Assembly: GCA_963712715.1 (NCBI GenBank)
Contig: CAVQJI010000040.1
Span: forward strand, 62,001-126,000
Reading direction: 5' to 3'
Origin: JAFEDN01 sp963712715
Lineage (GTDB): Bacteria > Pseudomonadota > Gammaproteobacteria > Coxiellales > Coxiellaceae
Length of the DNA stretch: 64,000 nt
Both the position numbers and the translations under genes were made by a program. Under the pieces are notes generated by a model, which did no database searches, had not been told where the DNA came from, and worked only from the letters and a program-made list of their open reading frames with translations. This document shows, piece after piece, positions 20,381 through 28,248 of this stretch (its first letter is position 1; the number at the start of each line of letters is the position of its first letter).

Positions 20381-21862
20381 GTGATCATGGATGATTTGAA
20401 AATACCTTCTGCTATTTTGAATTTCTTTCTTGATTTCTCTACCCAGTTTTTGGTAGTTGAGGGAGAGAGAGTGTTATATTCCAATAAAAGAGCCAGAGAA
20501 GCATTTGGAGATTTAAAACTACCACCTGATCTATTTCCTGATATTGATATCCGTTACGGCTTCCTCACACAGAGTTATATTGCTAATAGAAAAATCTACA
20601 TTCAATGGACCTTTAGTCATTATTTAAATGAAAAGAATATTAATATGATTATGTGCATGGGTGAAGACGTTAGTGAAATTATAAGGGCCAAAAATTCGAT
20701 TGAGAGATTGAATTATATTATTACTAAGGTTCCTGGTTATGTGTTTTGGAAAGATAAAGATTTAAAGTTAATGGGTTGTAATGAAAATTTTTCCAGACAG
20801 GTGGGTTTAAAGCGCCCTGATGATATTGTGGGGATTACAGATTATGATTTGCCTTGGGAAAAATCACAAACAGAACAATTCTTGAAAGACGACCTGGAAG
20901 TGATCCGCACAGGAATATCTAAATTAAATATAGAAGAAAAACAGCGGCAATTAGATGGAAAAGATTTATTTTTGCTAACCAGTAAAGTCCCTCTCTTCGA
21001 TAAGGAAGGAATTTTTCGAGTATTAGGTATTTATATCGATGTAACAAAATTTAAAGAAGTAGAACAGGCTTTATGTGATGCAAAGGAAAAGGCGGAATTC
21101 GCGAATCAATTAAAGACTGATTTTATCTTAAATATGCAGCACGATATTCGAACACCTATCTGTGGAATATTAGGTATGACTGAATTATTGATTGATACCG
21201 CCAGTCATCCTGAACTGATATCTAGCCTTAAACACATCGCGATTGCTACCAAAGAATTACTGGATTACTGTAATGAGGTTATAGATTTTGCCAATATAGA
21301 ATATTGTTCCCGACCTATACTTAAAAAGCCATTTCGTATAAAAGAATTGCTCAGATCCATCACTGATATGGAAAAGCCCGCCGCCGACCTAAAAAAGCTT
21401 AATTTAATCGTGGATATCAAAGAAATTCCGGATGTAATATCGGGCGATCTTTATCGGATAAAAAGAATATTAATCAATGTAGTGAGTAATGCTATCAAAT
21501 TTACCAACGAAGGATACGTCAAGATAAGCGTACGTCTGTGCCCCAATTCGGATATAAAAAGAGAAATAATTATTAATTTTTCTGTGGAAGACAGCGGCAT
21601 TGGAATTCCTGAGGAAAAAATAGATTTTATCTATGAAAAATTTTCAAAAATAATCCCTAGCAATAAAGGGCTCTATAAGGGCAGTGGATTAGGATTAAGG
21701 ATAGCTAAAGAGTTTGTTGAAGAACTGGGTGGCGAAATTGGCGTTAAAAGTCAGCTCAACCATGGCACGATATTCAATATTTCTTTGCCGTTATCGATCC
21801 CTTTATCCCCCGACATCCATGATGAGAAAGATCTTGTTCGAATCTTTGAGAATTCGTTTTGA
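20381..21862 (+). CDS. PAS-domain sensor histidine kinase
   Basis: 493 residues, cytoplasmic: no membrane segment is seen. A PAS-like N terminus is followed by a clear PAS domain (~105-225, VPGYVFWKDKDLKLMGCNEN), then a coiled linker. The HisKA domain has the H box NMQHDIRTP with the phospho-accepting His near 254. The HATPase has N box NVVSNAIKFT, G1 VEDSGIGIP and G2 GSGLGL. There is no receiver domain; the protein ends soon after the ATPase, so its response regulator must be elsewhere. NMQHDIRTP-type kinases are common in Legionellales. The GTG start has AGGA five bases upstream; an ATG six bases later is an alternative. Probably co-transcribed with the SAHH-like gene. Confidence 0.85.
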   Translation: MIMDDLKIPSAILNFFLDFSTQFLVVEGERVLYSNKRAREAFGDLKLPPDLFPDIDIRYGFLTQSYIANRKIYIQWTFSHYLNEKNINMIMCMGEDVSEIIRAKNSIERLNYIITKVPGYVFWKDKDLKLMGCNENFSRQVGLKRPDDIVGITDYDLPWEKSQTEQFLKDDLEVIRTGISKLNIEEKQRQLDGKDLFLLTSKVPLFDKEGIFRVLGIYIDVTKFKEVEQALCDAKEKAEFANQLKTDFILNMQHDIRTPICGILGMTELLIDTASHPELISSLKHIAIATKELLDYCNEVIDFANIEYCSRPILKKPFRIKELLRSITDMEKPAADLKKLNLIVDIKEIPDVISGDLYRIKRILINVVSNAIKFTNEGYVKISVRLCPNSDIKREIIINFSVEDSGIGIPEEKIDFIYEKFSKIIPSNKGLYKGSGLGLRIAKEFVEELGGEIGVKSQLNHGTIFNISLPLSIPLSPDIHDEKDLVRIFENSF

Positions 21863-22363
21863 TGTCGAGATACTTTCGCTAGTCTAAAAAAAACTGCTAT
21901 CAAGCTAAAGGTGGGTTTTTGGGATTATTTACTAGACCGCGTTACGGCTCAAAATGCTATCCCTTGGCTACCTGATTTAGTCGTCCAAAAATCGAGGCAA
22001 ATTTATAACTCCGCCCCGGGTTTATGAGAAGTTACCTGCTAAATTAGCTAATGTGCTGATTTTTAAGTAAATTATTGGGTCAAAGGTATTCTTAACCTAA
22101 TTAAAAGGTTTCGAAATTTTTCTTCAAGGGAAGGTATCTTTCCAGGAATTCATCCTCTAGTTTTCCTCTGCTAGTATGCTATTGATTTTAAACGAAATTT
22201 AAAATATATAGATTTTCCTACACGTTTATTAGATTATTTCCTATGTACATTTTGGTCAATATTTGATTAAATAATAGGCAATTAACGCCAAAATGACTTA
22301 CACTTAGGTATATAAATGAAATGTAAGAAAAAAATGATATTCAGAGTAAGACCCATCAGATAG
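21863..22363. other. Non-coding stretch containing a transposase relic
   Basis: About 500 bases without an intact gene. The first 165 hold a transposase C-terminal remnant, described separately. The rest is AT-rich, and I see no further structure until the promoter of the next gene. Confidence 0.4.
21885..22027 (+). pseudogene. Transposase C-terminal remnant
   Basis: One frame reads KTAIKLKVGFWDYLLDRVTA, then an IPWLPDLVV stretch, and stops at TGA near 22027. This resembles the C-terminal tail of DDE transposases, where F-W-D/Q-Y-L is followed by IPxLPDL. No N-terminal part or terminal repeats remain. Family not determined. Confidence 0.45.
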
Positions 22364-22392
22364 TGTACATTTTGAACAGAACGTGATATAAT
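22364..22392 (+). promoter_or_regulatory. Sigma70-type promoter with extended -10
   Basis: TGTACA, a 17-base spacer, then TATAAT preceded by TG one base upstream (extended -10). It lies about 87 bases before the one-TM coiled-coil gene at 22479. No competing element is visible. Confidence 0.5.
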
Positions 22393-22478
22393 AGCGTATA
22401 AATAATAAATAAAAGAATACATAAAGTATAGGGAATGCTGGTAAGTCGGGAAAAAAACGATAAGTATAGAGGGGTTAA

Positions 22479-23165
22479 GTGATGAATTCAAAAGACACTG
22501 ATAAAGACAAGATAGAGAAAAAAGAGGAAGGCGACAGACCTGTCCATATCACTGAAGAACACCTTTTCGAGTTAATAGAGCGCGGAAGTCAGAAAACCGC
22601 GGAAGAGTGTTTTAAGCACTTCGAGAAACTTCACAAAGATGAAATGCTGATTCAAAGGAAAGTGCATTTAGAAGATAAAGAATTCGAGCGCCAAAAAGAA
22701 CACGAAGAAAGGGAATTCAAAAGAAAAAACCTGCGGATGGAACGCTGGTGGAGAGTGTTTGCCATCATCCTGGCAGCAGCTGGTTTTTATCTATTCTGGA
22801 TAGGTAGCATAGAAACCGAAAAAGCTAATAGTGTCAGAGCAGTTAATCAGCACAAGATAGATATGATTCAAGCAGATCTTAAAGAGAAGAAACAGTTATT
22901 GAATAAAGCCGGACTTGCACTTGGTGATTTACGCCGAGTCAATTATGACATCTTAGTTCGCTGCAAATACGGTCATCCGTACAGTTTAGAGAAACAGGAA
23001 TTGTTAAGGTGGAATGCAAACCAGCGAATGATTGATGCTTTTGTCATGGTACCATATATTTTTAATGATCAGGTTTATCAAAAACAAAAGGAGTTAATTC
23101 AATTTGGTTTTAACATGAAGGATGTTTGTGCTTATAAAGGAAACTATGATGATAAAGCTAGTTGA
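22479..23165 (+). CDS. Hypothetical one-TM coiled-coil protein
   Basis: 228 residues: a charged, strongly helical N-terminal half rich in Lys/Glu (KEFERQKEHEEREFKRKN), one membrane helix at about 92-108 (VFAIILAAAGFYLFWIGS), a second helix-forming region (IQADLKEKKQLLNKAGLAL) and a soluble C terminus. GTG-ATG start with AGAGGGG just upstream and a good promoter at 22364. The frame ends at KGNYDDKAS; an overlapping frame continues with KLVEYKREIFDLADK to 23241, so the natural C terminus may be 30 residues longer with a frameshift. No family recognised. Confidence 0.6.
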   Translation: MMNSKDTDKDKIEKKEEGDRPVHITEEHLFELIERGSQKTAEECFKHFEKLHKDEMLIQRKVHLEDKEFERQKEHEEREFKRKNLRMERWWRVFAIILAAAGFYLFWIGSIETEKANSVRAVNQHKIDMIQADLKEKKQLLNKAGLALGDLRRVNYDILVRCKYGHPYSLEKQELLRWNANQRMIDAFVMVPYIFNDQVYQKQKELIQFGFNMKDVCAYKGNYDDKAS

Positions 23166-23241
23166 ATATAAAAGAGAAATCTTTGATCTTGCAGATAAAA
23201 CAATTAAGGAAGATGAAAAGAAGATTGAAAATCTAAAGTAA
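23146..23241 (+). CDS. Short overlapping ORF or displaced C terminus
   Basis: 31 codons starting ATG-ATG, overlapping the last codons of the one-TM protein in another frame. The product (MMIKLVEYKREIFDLADKTI and then Lys/Glu-rich) continues the helical, charged character of the preceding protein. The simplest reading is that a slip has split one gene. A translationally coupled small protein is the alternative. A perfect 12-bp hairpin follows eight bases later. Confidence 0.35.
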   Translation: MMIKLVEYKREIFDLADKTIKEDEKKIENLK

Positions 23242-23248
23242 AGGTAAA

Positions 23249-23284
23249 TTAAGCCATATTGTACAGAAATATAATATGGCTTAA
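23249..23284. terminator. 12-bp perfect stem-loop between convergent genes
   Basis: TTAAGCCATATT and its exact complement AATATGGCTTAA flank a 12-base loop. It lies between the rightward one-TM gene and the two leftward peptide genes and probably terminates transcription from both sides. T-rich sequence follows on each side, but there is no long T run. Confidence 0.5.
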
Positions 23285-23292
23285 TAATTATG

Positions 23293-23346
23293 TTAATTAC
23301 ATTGAGCAGATCTGGCTTTCTTCAATAATTTGAATAGCTTTTTCAT
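23293..23346 (-). CDS. Tandem 17-residue cationic peptide, copy 1
   Basis: Encodes MKKLFKLLKKARSAQCN. The ATG has GGAG six bases upstream. An in-frame ATG four codons earlier (MEKA...) has no Shine-Dalgarno and would place that GGAG inside the gene. The first eleven residues are identical to copy 2 at 23478 and form a Lys/Leu amphipathic helix with net charge about +7. A Cys lies near the C terminus in both. Known short bacterial peptides of this kind include type I toxins, PSM-like lytic peptides and leader peptides; none matches closely that I know of. Identity of frame, length, start signals and helix between copies argues for real translation. Confidence 0.5.
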   Translation of the reverse strand: MKKLFKLLKKARSAQCN

Positions 23347-23477
23347 TGCTTTCTCCATTAATTAAAAATTACACGCCCATTCTATAAAAATAGGCCCCTT
23401 GTTTGGCTAAACAAGCCAAAATTCCGAAGCTAAATAGAGCACTATAACGAAAATATAATGATGCTCTTTCAATTACA

Positions 23478-23531
23478 CTAAGTGCAATGAGCAGAAATTG
23501 CTTTCTTCAACAATTTGAATAGCTTTTTCAT
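23478..23531 (-). CDS. Tandem 17-residue cationic peptide, copy 2
   Basis: Encodes MKKLFKLLKKAISAHCT from an ATG with GGGAG six bases upstream. It is the same length as copy 1, differs at five positions (all after residue 11) and keeps Ser13, Ala14 and Cys16. A possible promoter lies upstream on the minus strand (TTGAAA, 17 bases, TAGCTA, near 23560-23610). Between the copies is a small hairpin (TTTGGC, loop, GCCAAA at 23404-23422). Secretion signal absent; the peptide could act at the inner face of the membrane. Function unknown. Confidence 0.5.
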   Translation of the reverse strand: MKKLFKLLKKAISAHCT

Positions 23532-23693
23532 TTACATCTCCCTGAAGTTTATAAAATTAGCTATCAACACGCTAAATATTTTTCAACCGCAATCAACCAT
23601 AAATCGCAAAAATCAAAAGGCTCATGGATATCGCCCATATTCCGATTAACATATTTTTTTCTCACTTTTATGTGTGTTTTTCAAAGTCCTGAC

Positions 23694-24203
23694 TTATATT
23701 TTTCCTAATTCCGCATCCGGCGCGTTAAAATCTTTTGATTTCCGGCTCTTTTTAATTAATCCTGTTAACCTCTTAATAATCACTTTAAGAGGTAATGGCC
23801 TCACCGATTCAATATACTCCCCAAACTCCTGATAATATAATTTCTGGGTCTGCTCTTCAAAAGCAGCCTCCAGTTGCTCATCAGTAATCGTATTATCTTT
23901 GCCGTGATGAGGGTGATGGTGTAAATAACCACCAAAAACCTGTTCACAAAAATCTATGTAATCTTTGGTATGCAAAATATGAGCGTGCCAAACTTCGTCC
24001 ATATCGTACGAAGGAGGCAGTACGTACGTTTCGCCATATTTTTTTTTCAGATAAAGAAAATTCCGATACTGAATGGCAGCGGCTTCGGCTTCTTTCGCTT
24101 TCCAGTTGTGAACTTTGATCAGCCGGAGAATAGTTTGTTTTAAATCAACGGATTCAATCAGCTTTTTCGCTGTTATCAGGTCGGTAACGGTAGATTGATC
24201 CAT
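23694..24203 (-). CDS. GRDP-like (DUF1399) protein
   Basis: 169 residues. The core YVLPPSYDMDEVWHAHILHT followed by YIDFCEQVFGGYLHHHPHH matches the DUF1399 or glycine-rich domain-containing protein family, in which P-S-x-x-x-D-x-x-W-H-x-H is the hallmark. The His-rich cluster (HHHPHHGKD) suggests metal binding. The biochemical role is not established. ATG with GAGG eight bases upstream. Monocistronic, divergent from the LLM oxidoreductase gene. Confidence 0.7.
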   Translation of the reverse strand: MDQSTVTDLITAKKLIESVDLKQTILRLIKVHNWKAKEAEAAAIQYRNFLYLKKKYGETYVLPPSYDMDEVWHAHILHTKDYIDFCEQVFGGYLHHHPHHGKDNTITDEQLEAAFEEQTQKLYYQEFGEYIESVRPLPLKVIIKRLTGLIKKSRKSKDFNAPDAELGKI

Positions 24204-24340
24204 TTGATTTCCCTCGTATAATCTTCATGTTTTACTATGGAATCATCTTAACAAAAAATTAAAAAGCATGCAACAATTTAAGTTTACTGCATATATATCC
24301 AATGTTAATATGAGCTGAAATATAAGAGGTTTTCACAGTC

Positions 24341-25345
24341 ATGCGCATTGGACTTTACATCGCTTCCAGTCAAAACGCGAACTATCAGGATGCCATTAAT
24401 CAGGCATGCGTCGCTGATCAACTCGGTTACAATAGCGTGTGGTTGACTGAAAAGCATTTTGATCAGGGACATCTTTTATGGTCCTCACCTCTGATTACAG
24501 CCAGTTATATAGCCGCGAAAACTCAACGGATAAAAATTGGTTTCGCCGCCTGTGTGAGTACCTTGCATCATCCTGTCAGACTGACAGAAGATTTTGCTAA
24601 TTTAGATGTGTTAAGCGGCGGTCGTCTCATTATCGGCTTAACCCGCACCAGTCTGAGTGAATACTATCACGATGTCTATCAATCACCCATGAAAAAAGCC
24701 TGGAAAAAGTTTAATGAGCAGTTTGAAATTATGCAAACACTTTGGCAGGGCCAGTTTCAAAAACATTCAGGTTCTTTTTACAAGATTCCCCCTGTAAAAA
24801 TCTACCCGCCTTTTGTGCAGAAACCTTCTCCCCCGATATTTTTTATCGCGAATAGTCACGACGCCATCATAGATGCCGCCCGCAAAGGCGTGGGAATTTT
24901 TTTACATGCTTTTCAAACTATTGCAGACATTAAAGCAAAAAAACAACTGTATGAAAATAATTTTATTGACACTCTCAATCTGGGCCCGCGGGTTATTTTA
25001 AGTCGCTTTGCTTACGCCGGCAGCGACACCGAAACCGCCATTGACGATATAGAGGCTCCGTTGATGCGTTTTATTGAAGAACATATTCCGAATGTGAAAT
25101 CATCTCTTGAAAAAGAATATCACACCGTGCCGGACTTCAATTTTTTCCGCAAGGAATTCTGTATCATCGGCGACGCCGCCGATTGTCTGGAAAAATTACA
25201 AACGTTTAAACAGGCAACGGGAATTACTGAATATGCTCTGCTATTCAATTTAATTACCCTGGACCATCAAAAAAGCCTGAATTCGATGAAAAGATTAGGA
25301 CAGTGCGTTTTTCAGGATTTACGGGTAGCCCTATTTCCTAATTAA
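24341..25345 (+). CDS. LLM class flavin-dependent oxidoreductase
   Basis: 334 residues of the bacterial luciferase-like TIM-barrel family, which use FMNH2 or F420 to oxidise small substrates with O2. Seen: the N-terminal strand MRIGLYIASSQ, GYNSVWLTEKHFDQG (the typical Wxx(E/D)H segment), RIKIGFAACVSTLHHPVRLT with ED after it, and a G-G-R segment (LSGGRLIIGLTR). Substrate cannot be told. AAGAGG upstream of the ATG. Followed after 70 bases by glyA in the same direction. Confidence 0.8.
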   Translation: MRIGLYIASSQNANYQDAINQACVADQLGYNSVWLTEKHFDQGHLLWSSPLITASYIAAKTQRIKIGFAACVSTLHHPVRLTEDFANLDVLSGGRLIIGLTRTSLSEYYHDVYQSPMKKAWKKFNEQFEIMQTLWQGQFQKHSGSFYKIPPVKIYPPFVQKPSPPIFFIANSHDAIIDAARKGVGIFLHAFQTIADIKAKKQLYENNFIDTLNLGPRVILSRFAYAGSDTETAIDDIEAPLMRFIEEHIPNVKSSLEKEYHTVPDFNFFRKEFCIIGDAADCLEKLQTFKQATGITEYALLFNLITLDHQKSLNSMKRLGQCVFQDLRVALFPN

Positions 25346-25415
25346 CCCGTCCTGGGTAATATGGAAAGGCTCAGAGCGGAATGCAAACAATAAACAGTCC
25401 TGATGGAGAATTTCG

Positions 25416-26672
25416 ATGTATGAATATGATTTAACAGTCGCTGGATTCGATCCTGAATTGTGGGCGGCGGTGGAAGCCGAAGGCAGACGCGAGGAAGAAG
25501 TGATTGAACTCATCGCTTCCGAAAATTACGTCAGCCCTCATGTGTTAGCCATGCAGGGCTCGGTGTTAACCAATAAATATGCCGAAGGCTATCCCGGTAA
25601 ACGTTATTACGGCGGCTGCGAGTGCGTGGATCGCGTGGAGCAACTGGCCATCGACCGCGCAAAGGCCCTGTTTGGCGCTGATTATGCCAATGTCCAGCCG
25701 CATTCCGGTTCTCAGGCCAATGCCGCGGCTTATATGGCGATGATCAAGCCCGGAGACACTATTTTAGGCATGGCCTTAACCGAAGGCGGTCATTTGACGC
25801 ACGGCGCGAAAGTCAGCTTTTCCGGTCAACTGTACGATGCCGCGCACTATGGAGTCGACGAGAATGGCGAAATCAATTACCAGCAGATGGAAGATTTAGC
25901 CGAAGTCCATCGTCCTAAAGTCATCGTCGGCGGTTTTTCCGCTTACTCCCGGCGTGCGGACTGGCAGCGGATGCGCGAGATCGCCGATCGCGTGGGCGCC
26001 TACCTGTTAGTGGACATGGCTCACGTCGCGGGCCTCGTAGCCGCGGGAGTCTATCCTTCTCCCGTGCAGATCGCCGATGTGACGACCACCACCACCCATA
26101 AAACCCTTCGCGGGCCGCGCGCAGGCCTGATTTTGGCTAAGCCCAATCCTGATCTGCACAAACGCTTAAACATGGCGATTTTTCCTGGTACTCAGGGCGG
26201 CCCGCTTATGCATATTATCGCTGCCAAAGCAGTGGCTCTCAAAGAAGCCATGGAGCCGGCCTTTAAAATTTATCAGGAGCAGGTGATCAGCAACTCGCGA
26301 GCCATGGCCAAAATTATGATCCAGCGGGGCTATAGAATTGTTTCCGGCGGTACCGACAATCATATGTTTTTAGTCAGTTTTCTGAATAATGACATCACCG
26401 GTAAGGCGGCGGAGACAGCCCTTGGGAACGCCAACATTACCGTCAATAAAAATACCGTTCCCGGGGAAAACCGTTCGCCGTTTGTCACCAGCGGCATTCG
26501 CATTGGCACCCCAGCCATGACCACCCGCGGTTTAGGAAAATTAGAGGCCGAGCAACTCGCCGGCTGGATTTGTGATATATTAGACAACATTGAGAATGAA
26601 ACCATTATCGCAAATGTACGTTTAAGGGTTTTGGAACTTTGCCGCAGTTTTCCTGTATATAAAGTAGATTAA
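25416..26672 (+). CDS. glyA: Serine hydroxymethyltransferase
   Basis: 418 residues, the full family length. Converts serine and tetrahydrofolate to glycine and methylene-THF using PLP. Visible motifs: ELIASENYVSPHVLAMQGS, NKYAEGYPGKRYYGGCE, NVQPHSGSQAN, and the PLP-lysine site TTTTHKTLRGPRAG. ATG with GGAG seven bases upstream. First of the conserved order glyA-nrdR-nusB of gammaproteobacteria, although a palindromic repeat (R1) separates it from nrdR. Confidence 0.97.
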   Translation: MYEYDLTVAGFDPELWAAVEAEGRREEEVIELIASENYVSPHVLAMQGSVLTNKYAEGYPGKRYYGGCECVDRVEQLAIDRAKALFGADYANVQPHSGSQANAAAYMAMIKPGDTILGMALTEGGHLTHGAKVSFSGQLYDAAHYGVDENGEINYQQMEDLAEVHRPKVIVGGFSAYSRRADWQRMREIADRVGAYLLVDMAHVAGLVAAGVYPSPVQIADVTTTTTHKTLRGPRAGLILAKPNPDLHKRLNMAIFPGTQGGPLMHIIAAKAVALKEAMEPAFKIYQEQVISNSRAMAKIMIQRGYRIVSGGTDNHMFLVSFLNNDITGKAAETALGNANITVNKNTVPGENRSPFVTSGIRIGTPAMTTRGLGKLEAEQLAGWICDILDNIENETIIANVRLRVLELCRSFPVYKVD

Positions 26673-26694
26673 TAAGGTAATACTCATGCGGTTA

Positions 26695-26840
26695 AACCTG
26701 CAAACGCAGAATGCCAATTTTGGCCGATATTCGGCGAAAAACTGCCCGAGCAAGCGGAGCATACTCAGGTATGTGAGCATTGCGAGGGCAGTTTTTTGTC
26801 AATAGCGGGCAAAAGTGGGCATTCCCATCTAGGGTGAGGA
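26695..26840. repeat. R1 dispersed repeat, copy 1
   Basis: A roughly 145-base partly palindromic element whose core (GAGCATACTCAGGTATGTGAG and CATT, with flanks) also occurs at 45950-46108. Inside it, CCAATTTTGG-type and CAAAAGTGGGCATTCCC arms form an imperfect inverted repeat. In both copies it ends with TTCCCATCTA, then GTGA and TTACGT, right before a start codon. Confidence 0.7.
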
Positions 26841-26849
26841 ATTACGTTA

Positions 26850-27311
26850 ATGTTTTGTCCGTATTGTTCAACGCAGGAAACTAAAGTCATCGATTCGAGG
26901 TTGGTGGATGAGGGCACGCAGGTGCGCCGCCGACGTGAATGCGTGAGCTGCGGCGAAAGATTCACGACCCTCAAGACCGCCGCGCTGGTATTGCCGCTAT
27001 TAATAAAACGCGACGGCAGACGCTGTGCGTTTGAAACCGAGAAATTGCGCATGGGCATCGTGCGCGCCGTGGAAAAACGGCCGGTCACTTCGGAGCAAAT
27101 AGAAGCGGTCATTCGGCGTATTATTCATCAATTGCGCGGAGTCGGTGAACGTGAAGTCACATCGGAAAAATTGGGGGAATTGGTCATGAACGAATTACGC
27201 CAGCTCGACAAGGTCGCTTATGTGCGCTTTGCTTCAGTGTATCGCAGCTTTCAGGACGTTGACGCTTTTCATAAGGAAATTCAACGATTAATGAAAAACG
27301 CCGATGACTGA
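26850..27311 (+). CDS. nrdR: Transcriptional repressor NrdR
   Basis: 153 residues, the standard length. An N-terminal zinc ribbon with CPYCSTQETKV and CVSCGERF supplies the four Cys ligands, followed by the ATP-cone domain (VLPLLIKRDGRRCAFETEKL). NrdR binds NrdR boxes and, with ATP/dATP, represses ribonucleotide reductase genes. The ATG follows directly on the R1 repeat, whose GTGAGGA supplies a Shine-Dalgarno nine bases upstream. It overlaps nusB by eight bases. Confidence 0.95.
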   Translation: MFCPYCSTQETKVIDSRLVDEGTQVRRRRECVSCGERFTTLKTAALVLPLLIKRDGRRCAFETEKLRMGIVRAVEKRPVTSEQIEAVIRRIIHQLRGVGEREVTSEKLGELVMNELRQLDKVAYVRFASVYRSFQDVDAFHKEIQRLMKNADD

Positions 27312-27753
27312 AAAAACCCGCCACAGTAAACATTATTCGCGTTGCTGCACGGTGCAGGCTCTGTATCAATGGCACCATACGCAGCACAGTGCGACGGATA
27401 TCATCGAACAGTTTATCGCCGATGGGCATCTGCAGTCTGCCGATCGCAAATATTTTAAAAAGTTGGTGAACGGCGTCATCAGTGAGCAGGCTGCTCTGGA
27501 TGCCTTGCTGATTCCGCATCTCGATCGAGAAATAACCACATTAACTCCGGTTGAGCTGGCTATTTTACGTTTAGCCGCGTTCGAGTTGGTGCATTGTCCG
27601 GAATTACCTTACAAAGTAGTCATTAATGAAGCCCTGGAAATTGCCAAGGATTACGGCGCTGATCAAAGTTATAAATACGTGAATGCGATCCTCGATGCGC
27701 TAGCCGCCCAATCACGGCAGCTAGAAACCTCCCAGCTCAGGGCAAAAGGCTAG
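27304..27753 (+). CDS. nusB: Transcription antitermination protein NusB
   Basis: 149 residues. N-terminal RCCTVQALYQWHHT (the R-x-x-A-x-Q-x-L-Y box of NusB) and the C-terminal LAAFELVHCPELPYKVVINE segment are characteristic. NusB binds boxA RNA together with S10 in rRNA antitermination. Its start overlaps the nrdR end by eight bases, so it is translationally coupled. No transcription terminator follows; the R2 palindrome starts eight bases after the stop. Confidence 0.95.
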   Translation: MTEKTRHSKHYSRCCTVQALYQWHHTQHSATDIIEQFIADGHLQSADRKYFKKLVNGVISEQAALDALLIPHLDREITTLTPVELAILRLAAFELVHCPELPYKVVINEALEIAKDYGADQSYKYVNAILDALAAQSRQLETSQLRAKG

Positions 27754-27760
27754 GAACGTA

Positions 27761-27944
27761 CTATAGTCATCGCGCCTGAGTTTTAAATTTTAGCATCTCA
27801 TTGACCGGCGCACTCGCCGAGTTGCTCAATCGCCAAAGCTTGAAATACAGGGAGTATTCCTGCGCTTTGGCTCAATCGCAACTCGGCAATTGCTTGGTCA
27901 CTGAGCGCTAAAAATCCTGAAACTTCAGCGCGATGACTATATAG
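27761..27944. repeat. R2 palindromic element, copy 1
   Basis: About 184 bases with terminal inverted repeats (TATAGTCATCGCGC with TGAGTTTTA, mirrored at the other end) and an interior second inverted repeat (GCCGAGTTGC with CAATCG and GCCAAAGC against GCTTTGGC, TCAATCG, CAACTCGGC). Nearly identical to 55741-55930. It has no coding capacity and looks like a MITE able to form a long hairpin. It lies directly after nusB. Confidence 0.8.
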
Positions 27945-28157
27945 TCATCGCGAGTGAATTTTAGGTATTAATCTGTATATTGTTGCCAGTATCCCGGCTC
28001 AGAGCTTCTCCAAGTCCCGTCAATATTTTAAAGATTCGCCAAGGGGATAGTGAGTCAGCACTTGCCGGGGACTGTCAGGTGAAGTCGATTTTCCGTGCTC
28101 GCTTCGTGGCGCTGCGCGCATAGGCGTCAGTTTAAGGATTTTTTTCCCAAAAGACGC
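27945..28157. repeat. Left arm of a composite palindrome
   Basis: No gene. The bases 28025-28157 (ATTTTAAAGATTCGCCAAGG ... GGCGTCAGTTTAAGGA) are an imperfect inverted copy of 29947-30075. The outer end again shows the TATAGTCATCGCG terminus of R2. Before the IS110 insertion the two arms and the central R3 formed one palindrome of about 400 bases. Confidence 0.6.
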
Positions 28158-28230
28158 CGTCATTGCGAGCGCCAGCGAAGCAATCCAGTACAGATTTCTA
28201 CAAAGCTCGTACTGGATTGCTTCGCTCGCG
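28158..28230. repeat. R3 palindromic repeat, left part (interrupted by IS110)
   Basis: CGTCATTGCGAGCGCCAGCG starts a family of ~86-base palindromes (also at 46894, 51263, 55954 and 62565). Here the right arm breaks off at TTCGCTCGCG; its last 12 bases, CTCGCAATGACG, are found at 29936-29947 on the other side of the IS110 element. Confidence 0.85.
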
Positions 28231-28248
28231 CTTCCAAAGACGCCACTC

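Noticed and set aside
23293..23531. CRISPR or simple repeat as explanation for the two similar segments
   Set aside because: Only two copies with unequal flanks; the similarity matches an ORF with its ribosome-binding site better.
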